Shown here one piece after another: positions 8,762 to 19,169 of a stretch of 64,000 bases of DNA. Source of the stretch: Paenibacillus sp. FSL H8-0048 (lineage in GTDB: Bacteria; Bacillota; Bacilli; Paenibacillales; Paenibacillaceae); assembly GCF_038002825.1 (NCBI RefSeq), contig NZ_JBBODF010000001.1, positions 1,116,001 through 1,180,000 on the forward strand, in the 5' to 3' direction. The position numbers and the translations under genes are program-made. Below the pieces are notes generated by a model, which saw only the letters and a program-made list of their open reading frames with translations, did no database searches and was not told the DNA's origin. Each line of letters begins with the position of its first letter. Positions within the stretch are counted from its first letter, which is position 1.

Positions 8762-10225
8762 CTAGGCCATTACCCAGGTATCCTTTACTCCGCCCCCTTG
8801 AGAGGAATTCACGACCAGCGAGCCTTCACGCATCGCCACCCGGGTCAGCCCTCCTGGTATGACATGCGGCTTGCGGTCAGCCCCCATCAGCACAAATGCT
8901 CTCAGATCGATATGCCGCGGAGCCATACTGCCTTCTGCCAAGACTGGCGCACGGGACAGCGACATAATCGGCTGAGCGATATAACGCTCCGGTTCGGCCA
9001 GTATTTTGAGCCGGAAGTCTATAAGTTCCTCCTTCGTGGCCTCACTTCCGATCAGCATGCCGTAGCCCCCGGAAAGAGATGTCTCCTTCACCACCATTTC
9101 AGACAGATGATCCAGCACATACTGGCGCTCTTGCGGCCGTGACAGCAGATAGGTCGGCACATTGCTCAGAATCGGCTCTTCATTAAGGTAATAGCGGATC
9201 ATGTCCGGTACATACACATACATGGCCTTGTCATCTGCTACCCCGGTTCCCGGCGCATTGGCAATCGCTATATTTCCTGCCCGGTAAGCATTCATCAGAC
9301 CTGCAACCCCAAGCAGCGAGCTCGGCTGAAAAGCCAGCGGATCAATGAAATCATCATCCAGCCGGCGGTACAGCACATCGACCCTGCGCAGCCCGTTCAT
9401 CACCTTCAGGTAGATTTTGTGGTCCTGCGCGACCAGGTCGCGGCCTTCAACGAGATGAATGCCCATCTGCTGCGCCAGAAAAGCATGTTCATAATATGCC
9501 GAATTGTATTCCCCCGGTGTCAGCAGAGCAATGACCGGATCTTTGGTCCGGGACGGGGACAGACTGCGCAGCACAGAGAGGAAACGGTTCAGGCTGTGGT
9601 CCACATCGCGGATGGAGCTGGCAAACGACAACTCAGGAAACAGCTGGTTCATGAGCGATCTGCCCTTGAACAGATACGAGAAGCCGGAGGGTGTGCGCAG
9701 ATTATCCTCAAGCACATAATACTCGCCGTCATGATGCCGGATCAGATCGATTCCTGAAGTGGTGATGTACGCACCGCCGGGTACGCGGAGTCCGGACATT
9801 TCCGGCCGGAAATAACAGTTCGAAATGATCATCCGCCGCGGTACTATACCGTCCTTCACGATGTATTGCTCATGGTAAATATCATGAATGAACAGATTCA
9901 GTGCGGTAATCCGCTGCACGATGCCCGCCTCCAGCCGTTCCCATTCACCCTTGGGGATAATGCGCGGAATCATGTCGAACGGAATCGTCCGCTCCATCGG
10001 CTGATCCTGTGCCGGATTATACAGCGTAAAGGTAATGCCTTCTTCCATCATCCGACGCTGCATCAGCTTCTGCTTGCCTTGCAGCTCTTCGGGGCTCATC
10101 CCGGAAAACATGCGGTTCACATGCTTGTAATGAGGCCGTACGCTCCGTTCATCCGCATACATCTCATCATAGAAATGCTGGAGCGGATACGGAGACAGAC
10201 CGGGCAAAGGATCTAGTTTGGACAT
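8762..10225 (-). CDS. Circularly permuted ATP-grasp (type 2) protein
   Basis: The 487-residue protein has the family hallmarks: YDEMYADERSVRPHYKHV near the N-terminus, RRMIISNCYFRPEMSGL, VLEDNLRTPSGFSYLF, LTPGEYNSAYYEHAFLAQQMG, the RVDVLYRRLDDDFIDPL segment and a C-terminal GSLVVNSSQGGGVKDTW. ATP-grasp enzymes form amide bonds with ATP; the permuted type 2 members have no proven substrate. The start at 10225 follows GAGAGGAG by eight bases; an upstream in-frame start at 10273 lacks a site. It is the first gene of the three-gene operon. Confidence 0.92.
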   Translation of the reverse strand: MSKLDPLPGLSPYPLQHFYDEMYADERSVRPHYKHVNRMFSGMSPEELQGKQKLMQRRMMEEGITFTLYNPAQDQPMERTIPFDMIPRIIPKGEWERLEAGIVQRITALNLFIHDIYHEQYIVKDGIVPRRMIISNCYFRPEMSGLRVPGGAYITTSGIDLIRHHDGEYYVLEDNLRTPSGFSYLFKGRSLMNQLFPELSFASSIRDVDHSLNRFLSVLRSLSPSRTKDPVIALLTPGEYNSAYYEHAFLAQQMGIHLVEGRDLVAQDHKIYLKVMNGLRRVDVLYRRLDDDFIDPLAFQPSSLLGVAGLMNAYRAGNIAIANAPGTGVADDKAMYVYVPDMIRYYLNEEPILSNVPTYLLSRPQERQYVLDHLSEMVVKETSLSGGYGMLIGSEATKEELIDFRLKILAEPERYIAQPIMSLSRAPVLAEGSMAPRHIDLRAFVLMGADRKPHVIPGGLTRVAMREGSLVVNSSQGGGVKDTWVMA

Positions 10226-10617
10226 GAGCCCGACTCCTCTCGGATCAGTATAATGTGTTAAGTTTCTTGACAATTAAGTTCAGAATTTAGAAATTTGCCA
10301 CGAAAATATGATTTACTACCTTCATAATACGTAAATAATATTATTCATGTCAATATATATAACAGCAAAATGGAGTTTCTGAACCATCTTGCCGAATTGG
10401 GATCGCTTCCTTTCTCTTAAACTTGCTTTTGTTGGCGAGTTGCGTTCATTCCACATCCCATTGTATGCCGGAGTGCTGACAAGCAGTACTATTATGAATT
10501 TTTCATATAATGTATTTTTATAGTAAGTATCTTATCAGATTAAAAATAGTGGAGCAGATGCAATCCCCCTTCAAATTACATTTTCCCCAAGCGATCATTG
10601 TTCTTTAGGAGCGTTTG

Positions 10618-10814
10618 GTTTAGCGTAAAGGACTGAGGTGCTCTTATCCGGGAAGAAAGTCGCCACTTGGGCGATTAACGGACCGCGTGGACCTTATCCC
10701 CTGCAATTCAGCTCCAAAACGTCTCGCAGAAAGACGATAAGGTCGCCTGAGTCCGATAAGCTGCAAAAAGTGGCGTTTCCGCGGGGATAAGATCTCTCCG
10801 GTCCATTAGCTGAA
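10618..10814. repeat. Large imperfect palindrome with five GATAAG motifs
   Basis: The left arm 10643-10668 (CTTATCCGGGAAGAAAGTCG...) pairs with the right arm 10766-10791 (...GCGTTTCCGCGGGGATAAG). Outer flanks TTTAGCGTAAAGGAC and GGTCCATTAGCTGAA continue the match. GATAAG or its complement occurs at 10643, 10693, 10736, 10755 and 10786. No coding potential and no transposase were found; it looks like a MITE-like or structured-RNA element. Confidence 0.6.
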
Positions 10815-10836
10815 CTACACTTAATTAAGTGTAGTT
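10813..10836 (+). terminator. Perfect AT-rich palindrome followed by T run
   Basis: The 24-bp perfect palindrome (AACTACACTTAA and its complement) runs into TTTTTT on the plus strand. There is no plus-strand gene before it. The right half resembles part of the AAGTGGAAAA repeat family (compare AATTAGGTGTTGTTTTTCC near 41960). Confidence 0.45.
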
Positions 10837-10877
10837 TTTTCAACTGCTGGTTTGACAGCACGATTTCAACACAAAAA

Positions 10878-10909
10878 ACTCCCCGGAAATTCATCCTTTC
10901 CCGGGGAGT
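10878..10909 (-). terminator. Terminator of the fap-rnc-smc-ftsY region
   Basis: The stem ACTCCCCGG/CCGGGGAGT with a 14-nt loop is followed by TTTTTT on the minus strand, 55 bp past the ftsY stop. Confidence 0.88.
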
Positions 10910-10963
10910 GTGCAGCCTGTTGTATATAGGTTCTGACTATCTTATCCATTCATAGTTAAACGG

Positions 10964-11959
10964 TTATTCCCCGGAGTCAGCTTCTTCCTCCGAGATCATG
11001 CCTGCGAACAGGGCGTGCACGAACTGGTCGGAGTCGAACGGCTGGAGATCTTCCATTTTCTCGCCGAGGCCGACCAGCTTCACCGGCAGGTTCATTTCCT
11101 GGCGGATCGCTACCACAATACCGCCCTTCGCCGTTCCATCAAGCTTCGTCAGTACGAGACCAGTCACACCGCTCTTCTCGCCGAACAGCTTAGCCTGGGT
11201 CAGCGCATTCTGTCCGGTGGTCGCATCCAGCACCATCAGCACCTCATGCGGTGCGCTTGGAATCTCGCGCTGGATGACACGGAAGATCTTGTTCAGCTCT
11301 TCCATCAGATTGCTCTTATTCTGCAGCCGGCCTGCCGTATCGCAGATCAGCACATCCACACTGCGCTGCTTGGCAGCCTGAACCGCATCATACATCACAG
11401 CAGCCGGGTCCGAGCCCGACTGCTGCTTGATCACATCCACTCCGGCACGCTTGCCCCACACTTCAAGCTGCTCAATCGCTCCGGCACGGAAGGTGTCGCC
11501 AGCTGCCAGCAGAACCTTTTTGCCTTCCTGCTTGTAGCGATGCGCCAGCTTGCCGATGGTCGTCGTCTTCCCGACTCCGTTCACACCAACGAACAGGATC
11601 ACGGTAATGCCGTCCGGATTCTCGTTCAGACTGTTGTCGTCATCGCCGCGCAGCAGCTCCATCAGCTTGCGGGAGAGAATCGGCTGAAGCTCCGCCGCGT
11701 CCTCGATCCGCTTCTGCTTCACTTCGGCGCGCAGCTCCTCCACCAGATTCATGACCGTATTCACGCCTACATCAGCGCCGATCAGAATCTCTTCCAGCTC
11801 CTCGTAGAACTCTTCATCTATCTTTTTGCGGCGGATAATCAGATCAGAGACCTTCTCAACGAAGCCCTTGCGTGTTTTCTCCAGACCGTCGCGGAACTGT
11901 TTCGTTACGCTTTCCGTTTTGCCGGAGATGCTGTCTTTTAGTTTTTTGAAAAAACTCAT
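10964..11959 (-). CDS. ftsY: Signal recognition particle receptor FtsY
   Basis: The 331-residue SRP GTPase has an acidic/basic helical N domain (residues 1-110), then the G domain: GVNGVGKTT (125-133), DTFRAGA (155-161), DTAGR (207-211) and TKLDGTAKGG (271-280). It docks SRP-ribosome complexes to the membrane. The short N-terminal extension is typical of Firmicutes. It is the last gene of the run, with a strong terminator; the ylxM-ffh pair that follows in many Bacilli is not here. Confidence 0.97.
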   Translation of the reverse strand: MSFFKKLKDSISGKTESVTKQFRDGLEKTRKGFVEKVSDLIIRRKKIDEEFYEELEEILIGADVGVNTVMNLVEELRAEVKQKRIEDAAELQPILSRKLMELLRGDDDNSLNENPDGITVILFVGVNGVGKTTTIGKLAHRYKQEGKKVLLAAGDTFRAGAIEQLEVWGKRAGVDVIKQQSGSDPAAVMYDAVQAAKQRSVDVLICDTAGRLQNKSNLMEELNKIFRVIQREIPSAPHEVLMVLDATTGQNALTQAKLFGEKSGVTGLVLTKLDGTAKGGIVVAIRQEMNLPVKLVGLGEKMEDLQPFDSDQFVHALFAGMISEEEADSGE

Positions 11960-12097
11960 AGGCTTATGCTTCCTCCTAAAGGGTTATAGGGATCACTTTT
12001 TGAATCCTGCATCTATATAAAATGAGCGGTCCTACAGTACCAAAATTCCCCTCCGCCACTTTTCCTTTAACTTTAAATTTCTGTTCAATCTATATCG

Positions 12098-15000
12098 TTA
12101 AGCTATCTCAGCCTCTTCATCCTCCAGCCGCACGGATACGAGCTTGGATACGCCGCCTTCCTCCATCGTCACGCCATAGAGTACGTCAGCTTCCTCCATC
12201 GTTCCCTTGCGGTGGGTCACTACGATGAACTGCGTCTGCTCCGAGAATTCGCGCAGGTACTGGGCGAAGCGCACCACATTAGCTTCATCCAGCGCCGCTT
12301 CCACCTCATCCAGGACGCAGAACGGCACCGGCTTGACCTGCAGAATAGCGAACAGCAGAGCCATCGCAGTCAAGGCGCGTTCTCCGCCAGAGAGAAGCTG
12401 GAGGTTCTGCAGCTTCTTGCCCGGCGGCTGGGCAACGATATCAATCCCTGTATCGAGCATATGCTCAGGGTCCAGCAGCTGCAGATCTGCCCGGCCGCCG
12501 CCGAACAGCTTCGTGAACACCGTGCCGAACTCGCGGCGGATGGCATCGAAGGTCTGCTTGAAGCGCTTGGACATCTCCTCTTCCATCTCACGGATGACAT
12601 GATACAGCGTCGTTTTGGCTTCCACCAGATCATCCTTTTGCCCGCTGAGGAAGGTATAGCGTTCATGCACCCGCTGATACTCCTCAATCGCGCCAAGGTT
12701 CACCTCGCCCAGCCCCGTGATGCTGCGTTTCAGACGCTGCACCTCCAGCTGTGCCGCAGGCACATCCTCCGGCACCGGATAACGCTGTTTCGCCAGCTCG
12801 TAGCTCAGCTCGTAGTCATCGCTCAGCTTGCGGAGGATATTGTCCAGCTCCACATCGAGCCGGCCAACGGCAACCTCCGTGGAACGGAGCTTGTCTTCGA
12901 CTGCCCGGAGCGCCTGACGCTGGTCTTTGGTCTCACCTTCGGCCAGCTCCAGCTTGCGCGAGATCGCCGCGCGGTCGGCACGGGCCAGGTCAAGCCTCGC
13001 AGACGTATCTTCCTTGCTGAGCCGCAGACTGTTGACCTCTTCCTTCTGCTTCACAGTCTCCCGTGCATTCTCTTCCAGATCCTGCTCGATAGTCATAAGC
13101 AGGCTGCGGCTCTGGCGCAGCTCCTTCTCCTGGGAGCCGGCGTCCTGCCTCATCCGGCGCAGCTGCTCCTCCAGCGAGAAGATCTCCTGATCCAGCTTGC
13201 CCTCCGTGACCTTCATCCCGGTCAGCTTGCCCTGCAGCTCTTCCTTGGCCGACTCATTCGCCTTACGGTCCGATTCGGCACTGCGGATCGCTGCATGCGC
13301 CTCCTGCTCTTCCTTCTCCAGCCGGGCCAGCTCAGCTTCAGCTTGCTTACGGGCCTCGTCCAGCCCGCGGACCTCCTGCTCGAAGCCGCTCCGCTCCGCG
13401 CCTGCGCCTTCGACCTGCTCCTGCACATGCCGCAGTTCCTGCTCCAGCTGCTTCAGATCGCCGGATACGCGCTGTTCCTCCAGCCGCTTCTCGTCACCGT
13501 CATGCCTCAGCTGATCCAGCTTCTCGGAGCCTTTGTCCTGTTCAGCGCGCAAGCGGCTAATGCCCTGCTTCAGCTTGGCAATCTGCTGCTCGCTCTCTTC
13601 AATCTCGCCGGAGAGCTGGTCAAGCTGACGCTTGCGGCTAAGCAGGCTGTTGTTCTTCTTGTGCTGGCTGCCGCCCGTCATCGAACCGCCTGCATTGACC
13701 ACATCGCCTTCAAGTGTAACCACTCTGTAACGGTATTGGCACTTGGCCGCAATACGGTTCGCCTGCTCCAGACTCTCAGCGATCACGACATTGCCTAGCA
13801 GGCTTCCGATAATACTGCTGTACTTGTCTTCATAGCCAACCAGCTCTGAACCGATACCGACGAACCCTTCAGCACCTTGAACCATACTGCGGTCACTGCC
13901 GGTAATCTGCCGGGGCCGGATAACATCCAGCGGGAGGAAGGTCGCACGCCCGAGCTGACGCTGCTTCAGGAAAGCAATCGCCTGCCGGGACACCGCTTCA
14001 TTCTCCATAACCACATGCTGCAAGGAAGCGCCCATAGCGGTCTCAATCGCCATTTCCAGCTTCTCGGGAACAGAGATCAACTCGGCCACTGCCCCGTGTA
14101 CGCCATTTAGCTGTCCTTTCCGCGCGCCCTTCAGCACCTCTTTGACCCCAAGCATGAAGCCGTCAAAATCATCCTGCATTTCCTTCATCGTCTCATGCCG
14201 GGACACCTGGGCTTCGCGCTTCTGCTCCCATTTGCGCAGGCCGCTCTGCGTCTCTTCAAGCAGCTTCTGCCGTTTGCCGGTCTGCTCGCTCTCCGTAATG
14301 TACGCGCCGCGCAGCAGTCCGATTTCCTTGCCGAGCGCGGTAATCCTATCCTTCAGTCCGCTCTGTGCGGAGACCAGCTCCTGCAGCCGGGCTGTCCACT
14401 TGCCGCTCTCCTCCTGGCTGCGGCTCATCCGCCGCTCCAGGCTCTCCTTCTGCTGATCCGCATAGCGGATCTCGTTGCGCGCCTGGGCCATCAGGTTCAT
14501 CAGCTCAAGCAGAGCACTCTTGAGCTTCTCTTCCTTGCTCTGGCTGATGCCTCCGGCCACACCCTGCAGCTTCGATTCCTCATCCGCCAGCTGTGCCCGC
14601 AGCTCTTCCAGCGCTTGCCGGGTCTGCTTCAGCTTATGCTCAAGCTCCGCCAGCTCACGCTGCCGCCCCTCGGAACGTTCGCCTACAGAGCCCAAAGTCT
14701 GCATGAGCTGTTCCCGGTTCTGCTCCAGATTCCTGCGGCGCTCCTTCAGCAGCTCTCCGTAGCCTTCGCTCTTCTCGTTGGCTTCGCTGCTGCGCAGAAG
14801 CTGTTCCTGCAGCTTCTCCACTTCCTGCTCCAGACTCCGCAGCTCCGCCCGGCCGCTCTCCAGCTTGGCATCATGGGCAGAGACCACAGTGGACAGCTCC
14901 AACTGCTCCGTCTTAAGCACCTCCAGGCGGGCATTGCCCTCCTGCCAGGAAGTATGTATGCCTTCGATCTGATGCACATATACCGAAATCTCCAGATGCT

Positions 15001-15667
15001 TCAGCTGCTCCCGCAGCTCCTTGTATCTTATCGCCTTCTCGGACTGGTCCTTCAGCGGTCCCACCTGATCCTCCAGTTCACTGATCAGGTCATGAATACG
15101 CAGCAAATTCTGCTCGGTCTCATCGAGCTTGCGGCCGGCGTCCTTTTTGCGCGACTTATATTTTACAATACCTGAAGCCTCTTCAAAAATCCCCCTCCGG
15201 TCTTCCGAACGGGTACTGAGAATCTCTTCAATCCGGCCTTGTCCGATAATCGAATAGGCTTCACGGCCGATACCGGTATCCATGAACAGCTCTGTAATAT
15301 CCTTCAGCCTGCAGGCCTGCTTATTGATCAGATATTCACTGTCGCCGCTGCGGTGGACACGCCGGGTCACGGTCACCTCGCTGAAATCCAGCGGCAGCAC
15401 ATGATCCTCATTATCCAGCGTCAGCGAGACCTCGCCGTAGTTGACCGCCTTGCGGGCATCACTTCCGGCAAATATAATATCCTCCATCTTGCCGCCGCGC
15501 AGGGATTTGGCACTCTGCTCGCCAAGCACCCAGCGGATGCCGTCGGATATGTTACTTTTTCCGCTACCGTTCGGGCCGACTACGGCCGTAATTCCGCGTA
15601 CAAATTCCATCTCTGTTTTGTCGGCAAATGATTTGAAGCCTGCCAATTCAATCCGTTTCAGAAACAT
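12098..15667 (-). CDS. smc: Chromosome segregation protein SMC
   Basis: The 1189-residue SMC ATPase has Walker A GPNGSGKSN (residues 31-39), long coiled coils, a hinge around residues 510-670 (DGFMLGVKEVLKGARKG to TLEGDVVNAGGSMTGG), the ABC signature LSGGERALTA and Walker B FCVLDEVEAALDEANV near the C-terminus. It forms the condensin-like complex with ScpAB, which is not encoded here. The gap of 160 bp to rnc contains a terminator, so smc-ftsY may have a promoter of their own. Long antisense open frames opposite the coiled coil are composition artefacts. Confidence 0.98.
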   Translation of the reverse strand: MFLKRIELAGFKSFADKTEMEFVRGITAVVGPNGSGKSNISDGIRWVLGEQSAKSLRGGKMEDIIFAGSDARKAVNYGEVSLTLDNEDHVLPLDFSEVTVTRRVHRSGDSEYLINKQACRLKDITELFMDTGIGREAYSIIGQGRIEEILSTRSEDRRGIFEEASGIVKYKSRKKDAGRKLDETEQNLLRIHDLISELEDQVGPLKDQSEKAIRYKELREQLKHLEISVYVHQIEGIHTSWQEGNARLEVLKTEQLELSTVVSAHDAKLESGRAELRSLEQEVEKLQEQLLRSSEANEKSEGYGELLKERRRNLEQNREQLMQTLGSVGERSEGRQRELAELEHKLKQTRQALEELRAQLADEESKLQGVAGGISQSKEEKLKSALLELMNLMAQARNEIRYADQQKESLERRMSRSQEESGKWTARLQELVSAQSGLKDRITALGKEIGLLRGAYITESEQTGKRQKLLEETQSGLRKWEQKREAQVSRHETMKEMQDDFDGFMLGVKEVLKGARKGQLNGVHGAVAELISVPEKLEMAIETAMGASLQHVVMENEAVSRQAIAFLKQRQLGRATFLPLDVIRPRQITGSDRSMVQGAEGFVGIGSELVGYEDKYSSIIGSLLGNVVIAESLEQANRIAAKCQYRYRVVTLEGDVVNAGGSMTGGSQHKKNNSLLSRKRQLDQLSGEIEESEQQIAKLKQGISRLRAEQDKGSEKLDQLRHDGDEKRLEEQRVSGDLKQLEQELRHVQEQVEGAGAERSGFEQEVRGLDEARKQAEAELARLEKEEQEAHAAIRSAESDRKANESAKEELQGKLTGMKVTEGKLDQEIFSLEEQLRRMRQDAGSQEKELRQSRSLLMTIEQDLEENARETVKQKEEVNSLRLSKEDTSARLDLARADRAAISRKLELAEGETKDQRQALRAVEDKLRSTEVAVGRLDVELDNILRKLSDDYELSYELAKQRYPVPEDVPAAQLEVQRLKRSITGLGEVNLGAIEEYQRVHERYTFLSGQKDDLVEAKTTLYHVIREMEEEMSKRFKQTFDAIRREFGTVFTKLFGGGRADLQLLDPEHMLDTGIDIVAQPPGKKLQNLQLLSGGERALTAMALLFAILQVKPVPFCVLDEVEAALDEANVVRFAQYLREFSEQTQFIVVTHRKGTMEEADVLYGVTMEEGGVSKLVSVRLEDEEAEIA

Positions 15668-15741
15668 AACTCGCCACTCACCTCTGACCCATTATACCAT
15701 AGTGTTTCCTTGCCAAAACAACCCCACTGACCTTTCGAAAA

Positions 15742-15798
15742 AGAGCAGCAAAAGTCTGACTTCCGCCGAACCGCCGGCATTCAGACCATTGCTGCTCT
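15742..15798 (-). terminator. Terminator or attenuator between rnc and smc
   Basis: The long imperfect dyad has the stem GAGCAGCAA...TTGCTGCTC with an inner GTCTGA/TCAGAC pair and is followed on the minus strand by TTTTTC. It lies 31 bp beyond the rnc stop. Confidence 0.75.
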
Positions 15799-15828
15799 AC
15801 TCCGCATTTCAGATGTTCAAATCTGCCT

Positions 15829-16533
15829 TCAGGCACCGTCTTCCTTTAGAAGCAATAACGCCGCTGCGGCTGCCTGCTGCTCGGCTTCCTTCTTGGAGCG
15901 GCCGCTGCCGCTGCCGAGTGAACGGCTGGCCATATATACTTCTGAGACGAACTCACGCTCATGCGCCGGTCCGCGTTCTTCAATAATCCGATATTCCAGC
16001 GTACCCATCCCATGATGCTGTATCAGTTCCTGAAGCTCTGTCTTGAAGTCGCTCATCTGCATTTGCAGCTTACCGTCGGTTTCAACCAGCGGGAATACGT
16101 GATTATCCAGGAATCTCCGGGCCGTTTCCAGACCCTGATCGAGATAGAGCGCTCCCACAAAGGCTTCGAACACATCAGCCAGCAGAGCCGGGCGGGTACG
16201 CCCGCCCGTAAGCTCTTCCCCTTTTCCCAGCAATACATACCGCCCGAAGCCCAAGGTCTCGGCGAACCGGACCAGCGACGGCTCACAGACAATCGCAGCA
16301 CGCAGCTTGGTCAATTCTCCCTCGGGTCTGTCCGGGAGCAGATTATACAGATATTCGGACACCGTCAGCTCAAGCACCGCATCACCCAGGAACTCCAGGC
16401 GCTCGTTGTCCTGATGCTGATTGAACCGGTGTTCGTTCACATAAGATGCATGGGTGAAAGCCTGCTTCAGAAGTACAGGATCGTGAAATTGGATTTGAAG
16501 TTGGCTTTGTAACTGCTTCAGGTCTCCTTTCAC
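15829..16533 (-). CDS. rnc: Ribonuclease III
   Basis: The 234-residue RNase III has the signature [14 protein letters not shown] (residues 43-56), the downstream catalytic acidic residues in [17 protein letters not shown], and a C-terminal double-stranded RNA binding domain (about 160-232, [14 protein letters not shown], then [18 protein letters not shown]). It processes rRNA precursors and structured mRNAs. The start is GTG with GGGGAG nine bases upstream. It lies 14 bp after fabF and is followed by a terminator before smc. Confidence 0.97.
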   Translation of the reverse strand: MKGDLKQLQSQLQIQFHDPVLLKQAFTHASYVNEHRFNQHQDNERLEFLGDAVLELTVSEYLYNLLPDRPEGELTKLRAAIVCEPSLVRFAETLGFGRYVLLGKGEELTGGRTRPALLADVFEAFVGALYLDQGLETARRFLDNHVFPLVETDGKLQMQMSDFKTELQELIQHHGMGTLEYRIIEERGPAHEREFVSEVYMASRSLGSGSGRSKKEAEQQAAAAALLLLKEDGA

Positions 16534-16547
16534 TGCACTGTCTCCCC

Positions 16548-17786
16548 TTACTTATTATATTTTTTGAGAATAACGGTTGCGTTGTGTCCCCCGAATCCGA
16601 AGGAATTCGACATCGCGATATTCAGCTCCGCTTGACGGGGCACATTCGGGACATAGTCCAAATCGCATTCCGGATCAGGGTTGTCCAAATTGATGGTAGG
16701 GGCAATCATACCCTTCTGCAGAGACAGCCCGCAGATAATCGCTTCCACCCCGCCGGCAGCACCAAGCAAGTGGCCTGTCATCGATTTGGTCGAGCTGATC
16801 GCAACTTTGTACGCATGCTCTCCGAGCGCCTTTTTCACAGCGGCTGTCTCTGATTTATCGCCTACCGGTGTAGATGTACCATGCGCATTGATATAGTCGA
16901 TATCCTCAGGATTAATGCCGGCATCACGGATCGCCATCTTCATGCAGCGTGCTGCACCGTCAGGATCAGGCTCCGTCATGTGGTGGGCATCGGCGCTGAG
17001 ACCGTATCCGATAACTTCGGCATAGATCTTGGCTCCGCGCTTCTCAGCGTGCTCCAGGGATTCGAGAATCAGGATTCCCGCACCCTCACCCATGACAAAA
17101 CCGTCACGGTCCACATCAAACGGACGGCTGGCCTTCTCCGGCTCGTCATTGCGGGTGGACATGGCTCTCATTGCACAAAAGCCTGCCATTCCTGTAGGAC
17201 GGATGGTCGCTTCCGCACCGCCGCAGATCATCGCATCCGCATCACCGCGCTGGATCAGACGGAAGGATTCACCGATGGAGTGGCTGCCTGTCGCACAAGC
17301 GGTCACTGTCGTTGTATTCGGCCCCTTGGCCCCGAGATTGATCGACAGCTGGCCGGAGCCCATGTTGGCAATCATCATCGGAATGAAGAAAGGACTGACC
17401 CGCTTCGGGCCTTTTTCGAGCAGCAGGTTGTGGTTATCTTCCCATGTGCCCAGGCCGCCGATTCCAGAGCCGACAGATACGCCGATCCGTTCTGCATCGA
17501 TATCTTCACCGATTGTAAGTCCGCTGTCCTTCAGCGCATCTTCACCGGCAGCAACCGCGAATTGTACGAACCGGTCCATCTTGCGGGCTTCCTTGCGGCC
17601 GAAGCGTGCTTCCGCATCGAAATCCTTGACCGAGGAAGCGATTCGTGTTGGATATTCGCTAACATCAAAAGCTTCAACCAGGGATACACCGGACTTGCCG
17701 CTCATGAGGCTATCCCAGAACGTCTCAAGATCCTTACCCAGCGAAGTCATTACACCCATGCCAGTTACAACTACTCTATGATTCAA
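16548..17786 (-). CDS. fabF: Beta-ketoacyl-ACP synthase II FabF
   Basis: The 412-residue condensing enzyme has catalytic Cys164 in [10 protein letters not shown], His302 in [11 protein letters not shown] and His339 in [11 protein letters not shown], the Cys-His-His triad of KAS I/II. It elongates acyl-ACP with malonyl-ACP in type II fatty-acid synthesis. A CGGGGTG ribosome site precedes the start. It lies between acpP and rnc in the minus-strand run; a 220-bp gap to acpP contains a weak dyad around 17970-17992. Confidence 0.97.
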   Translation of the reverse strand: MNHRVVVTGMGVMTSLGKDLETFWDSLMSGKSGVSLVEAFDVSEYPTRIASSVKDFDAEARFGRKEARKMDRFVQFAVAAGEDALKDSGLTIGEDIDAERIGVSVGSGIGGLGTWEDNHNLLLEKGPKRVSPFFIPMMIANMGSGQLSINLGAKGPNTTTVTACATGSHSIGESFRLIQRGDADAMICGGAEATIRPTGMAGFCAMRAMSTRNDEPEKASRPFDVDRDGFVMGEGAGILILESLEHAEKRGAKIYAEVIGYGLSADAHHMTEPDPDGAARCMKMAIRDAGINPEDIDYINAHGTSTPVGDKSETAAVKKALGEHAYKVAISSTKSMTGHLLGAAGGVEAIICGLSLQKGMIAPTINLDNPDPECDLDYVPNVPRQAELNIAMSNSFGFGGHNATVILKKYNK

Positions 17787-18009
17787 ACATAATCACCCCG
17801 TCTATAGGCTGTGTACCTCTACAATTAGTAAACGCAAACATGCCAGATGTCTATATAAACTGCAGTCGCCGCAAGATTAATTAATCTGCGGTTCTGTTAT
17901 TATCTTCATCAAGATGCTCATGCACCACTTCGCGGACGCTTGGCTTAAAGAACCGTAAAATGAGGAGAAGTCCCGCCCTGGCAGGAACGGGACCCTCAAT
18001 CATATGACT

Positions 18010-18243
18010 CTAGGTATGAGATTGTATGTACTTCACAACTTCACCCACGGTCGTAATTCTCTCTGCATCTTCATCAGAGATTTCCATGTCGAATTCATCT
18101 TCCAATTCCATTACCAATTCTACTACATCAAGAGAATCAGCACCTAAATCATCTTTGAAAGACGCTTCTAATGTTACCTCTGCTTCATCGGCACCTAAGC
18201 GGTCGATGACAATGCGTGTTACACGCTCCAATACATCGGACAT
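18010..18243 (-). CDS. acpP: Acyl carrier protein
   Basis: The 77-residue acidic protein carries the phosphopantetheine site DSLDVVEL with Ser37. It carries acyl chains for FabD, FabH, FabG, FabF and PlsX encoded alongside. The start at 18243 follows AGAGGAGGTGAA, an excellent site; the frame stays open upstream but that part has no ACP character. Confidence 0.97.
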   Translation of the reverse strand: MSDVLERVTRIVIDRLGADEAEVTLEASFKDDLGADSLDVVELVMELEDEFDMEISDEDAERITTVGEVVKYIQSHT

Positions 18244-18367
18244 CCGGTTCACCTCCTCTTTTGGTATTATACGAGATATGAAGTCAAAATACCATAGAGC
18301 ATAAAAAACGCTGCCCTGGCCGCCTCTGTCCATCTTCCCCCGTAATGATCTGATGCCCTGCGAAGCC

Positions 18368-19117
18368 TTACATGTACATTCCGCCATCCACATGAAGCGT
18401 CTGGCCTGTCATATAGGCTGCCCCTTCCGAAGCCAGGAATACCGCCGCATTCGCAATGTCCTCCGCCCGCCCAAGCTCTCCCAAGGGAATCCCCTTGATC
18501 AGCTCGCTGCGAACCTCATCGGACAACTCGCGGGTCATGTCGGTATCAATGAAGCCGGGCGCGATGCAGTTCACGGTGATTCCACGTGATGACAGCTCGC
18601 GGGCCGCAGACTTCGTCATGCCGATTACACCCGCCTTAGCAGCGGTATAGTTCACCTGTCCGGGATTTCCCGTCACACCTACGACCGAGGAAATATTGAT
18701 GATCCGGCCATAACGCTGCTTCATCATCGGGCGGGTTACTGCCTTCAGGCAGTTGAAGACGCCCTTCAGATTCGTCTCGATGACCTGATCGAATTCTTCC
18801 TCTTTCATACGCATGATCAGATTATCCCGGGTAATGCCCGCATTATTCACCAGGATATCGATTTTGCCCCAGGCCTGGATAACCTCCTTGACCAGGTTCT
18901 CGGCGTCACTGCTGCGGCCGACATTCCCCTGCAGAGCGATTCCTTCCGAGCCCAGCTCATGAATACGGGCCACGGTCTCTTCGGCTGCCTGAAGACTGCC
19001 GGAATAGTTCACCGCGACCTTCACGCCATGAGCAGCGAGTGCCAAGGCTATGCTGCGGCCGATCCCCCGGGACCCTCCGGTTACAAGGGCGGTCTGACCT
19101 TTTAGTGCTGCAAACAT
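18368..19117 (-). CDS. fabG: 3-oxoacyl-ACP reductase FabG
   Basis: The 249-residue SDR has cofactor motif TGGSRGIG (residues 13-20), [10 protein letters not shown], active-site SSVVG (Ser143/144), and Tyr157/Lys161 in NYTAAKAG. It performs the NADPH-dependent ketoreduction step. The start at 19117 gives the usual FabG length and follows a GGGGGAC site; an ATG nine codons upstream is possible. Its position between fabD and acpP fits the conserved order. Confidence 0.96.
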   Translation of the reverse strand: MFAALKGQTALVTGGSRGIGRSIALALAAHGVKVAVNYSGSLQAAEETVARIHELGSEGIALQGNVGRSSDAENLVKEVIQAWGKIDILVNNAGITRDNLIMRMKEEEFDQVIETNLKGVFNCLKAVTRPMMKQRYGRIINISSVVGVTGNPGQVNYTAAKAGVIGMTKSAARELSSRGITVNCIAPGFIDTDMTRELSDEVRSELIKGIPLGELGRAEDIANAAVFLASEGAAYMTGQTLHVDGGMYM

Positions 19118-19169
19118 GCTATGTTGTCCCCCTTCGATAATCATGCGGCTGCGGCCAGGCCCAAGCTGC

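Larger units (their letters stand above)
10226..10963. other. Gene-free region between ATP-grasp operon and ftsY
   Basis: The 740 bp have no supported gene. The part nearest the ATP-grasp start is AT-rich and should hold its promoter. The middle holds a large imperfect palindrome (10618-10814), a second short palindrome and the ftsY terminator. Confidence 0.6.

Noticed and set aside
10694..10894. 66-codon minus-strand frame before ftsY
   Set aside because: It lies inside the palindromic element and the short AT-rich palindrome.
12212..13798. Long plus-strand frame opposite smc
   Set aside because: It is antisense to the coiled coil of SMC; low-complexity Leu/Gln-rich reading is a composition artefact.
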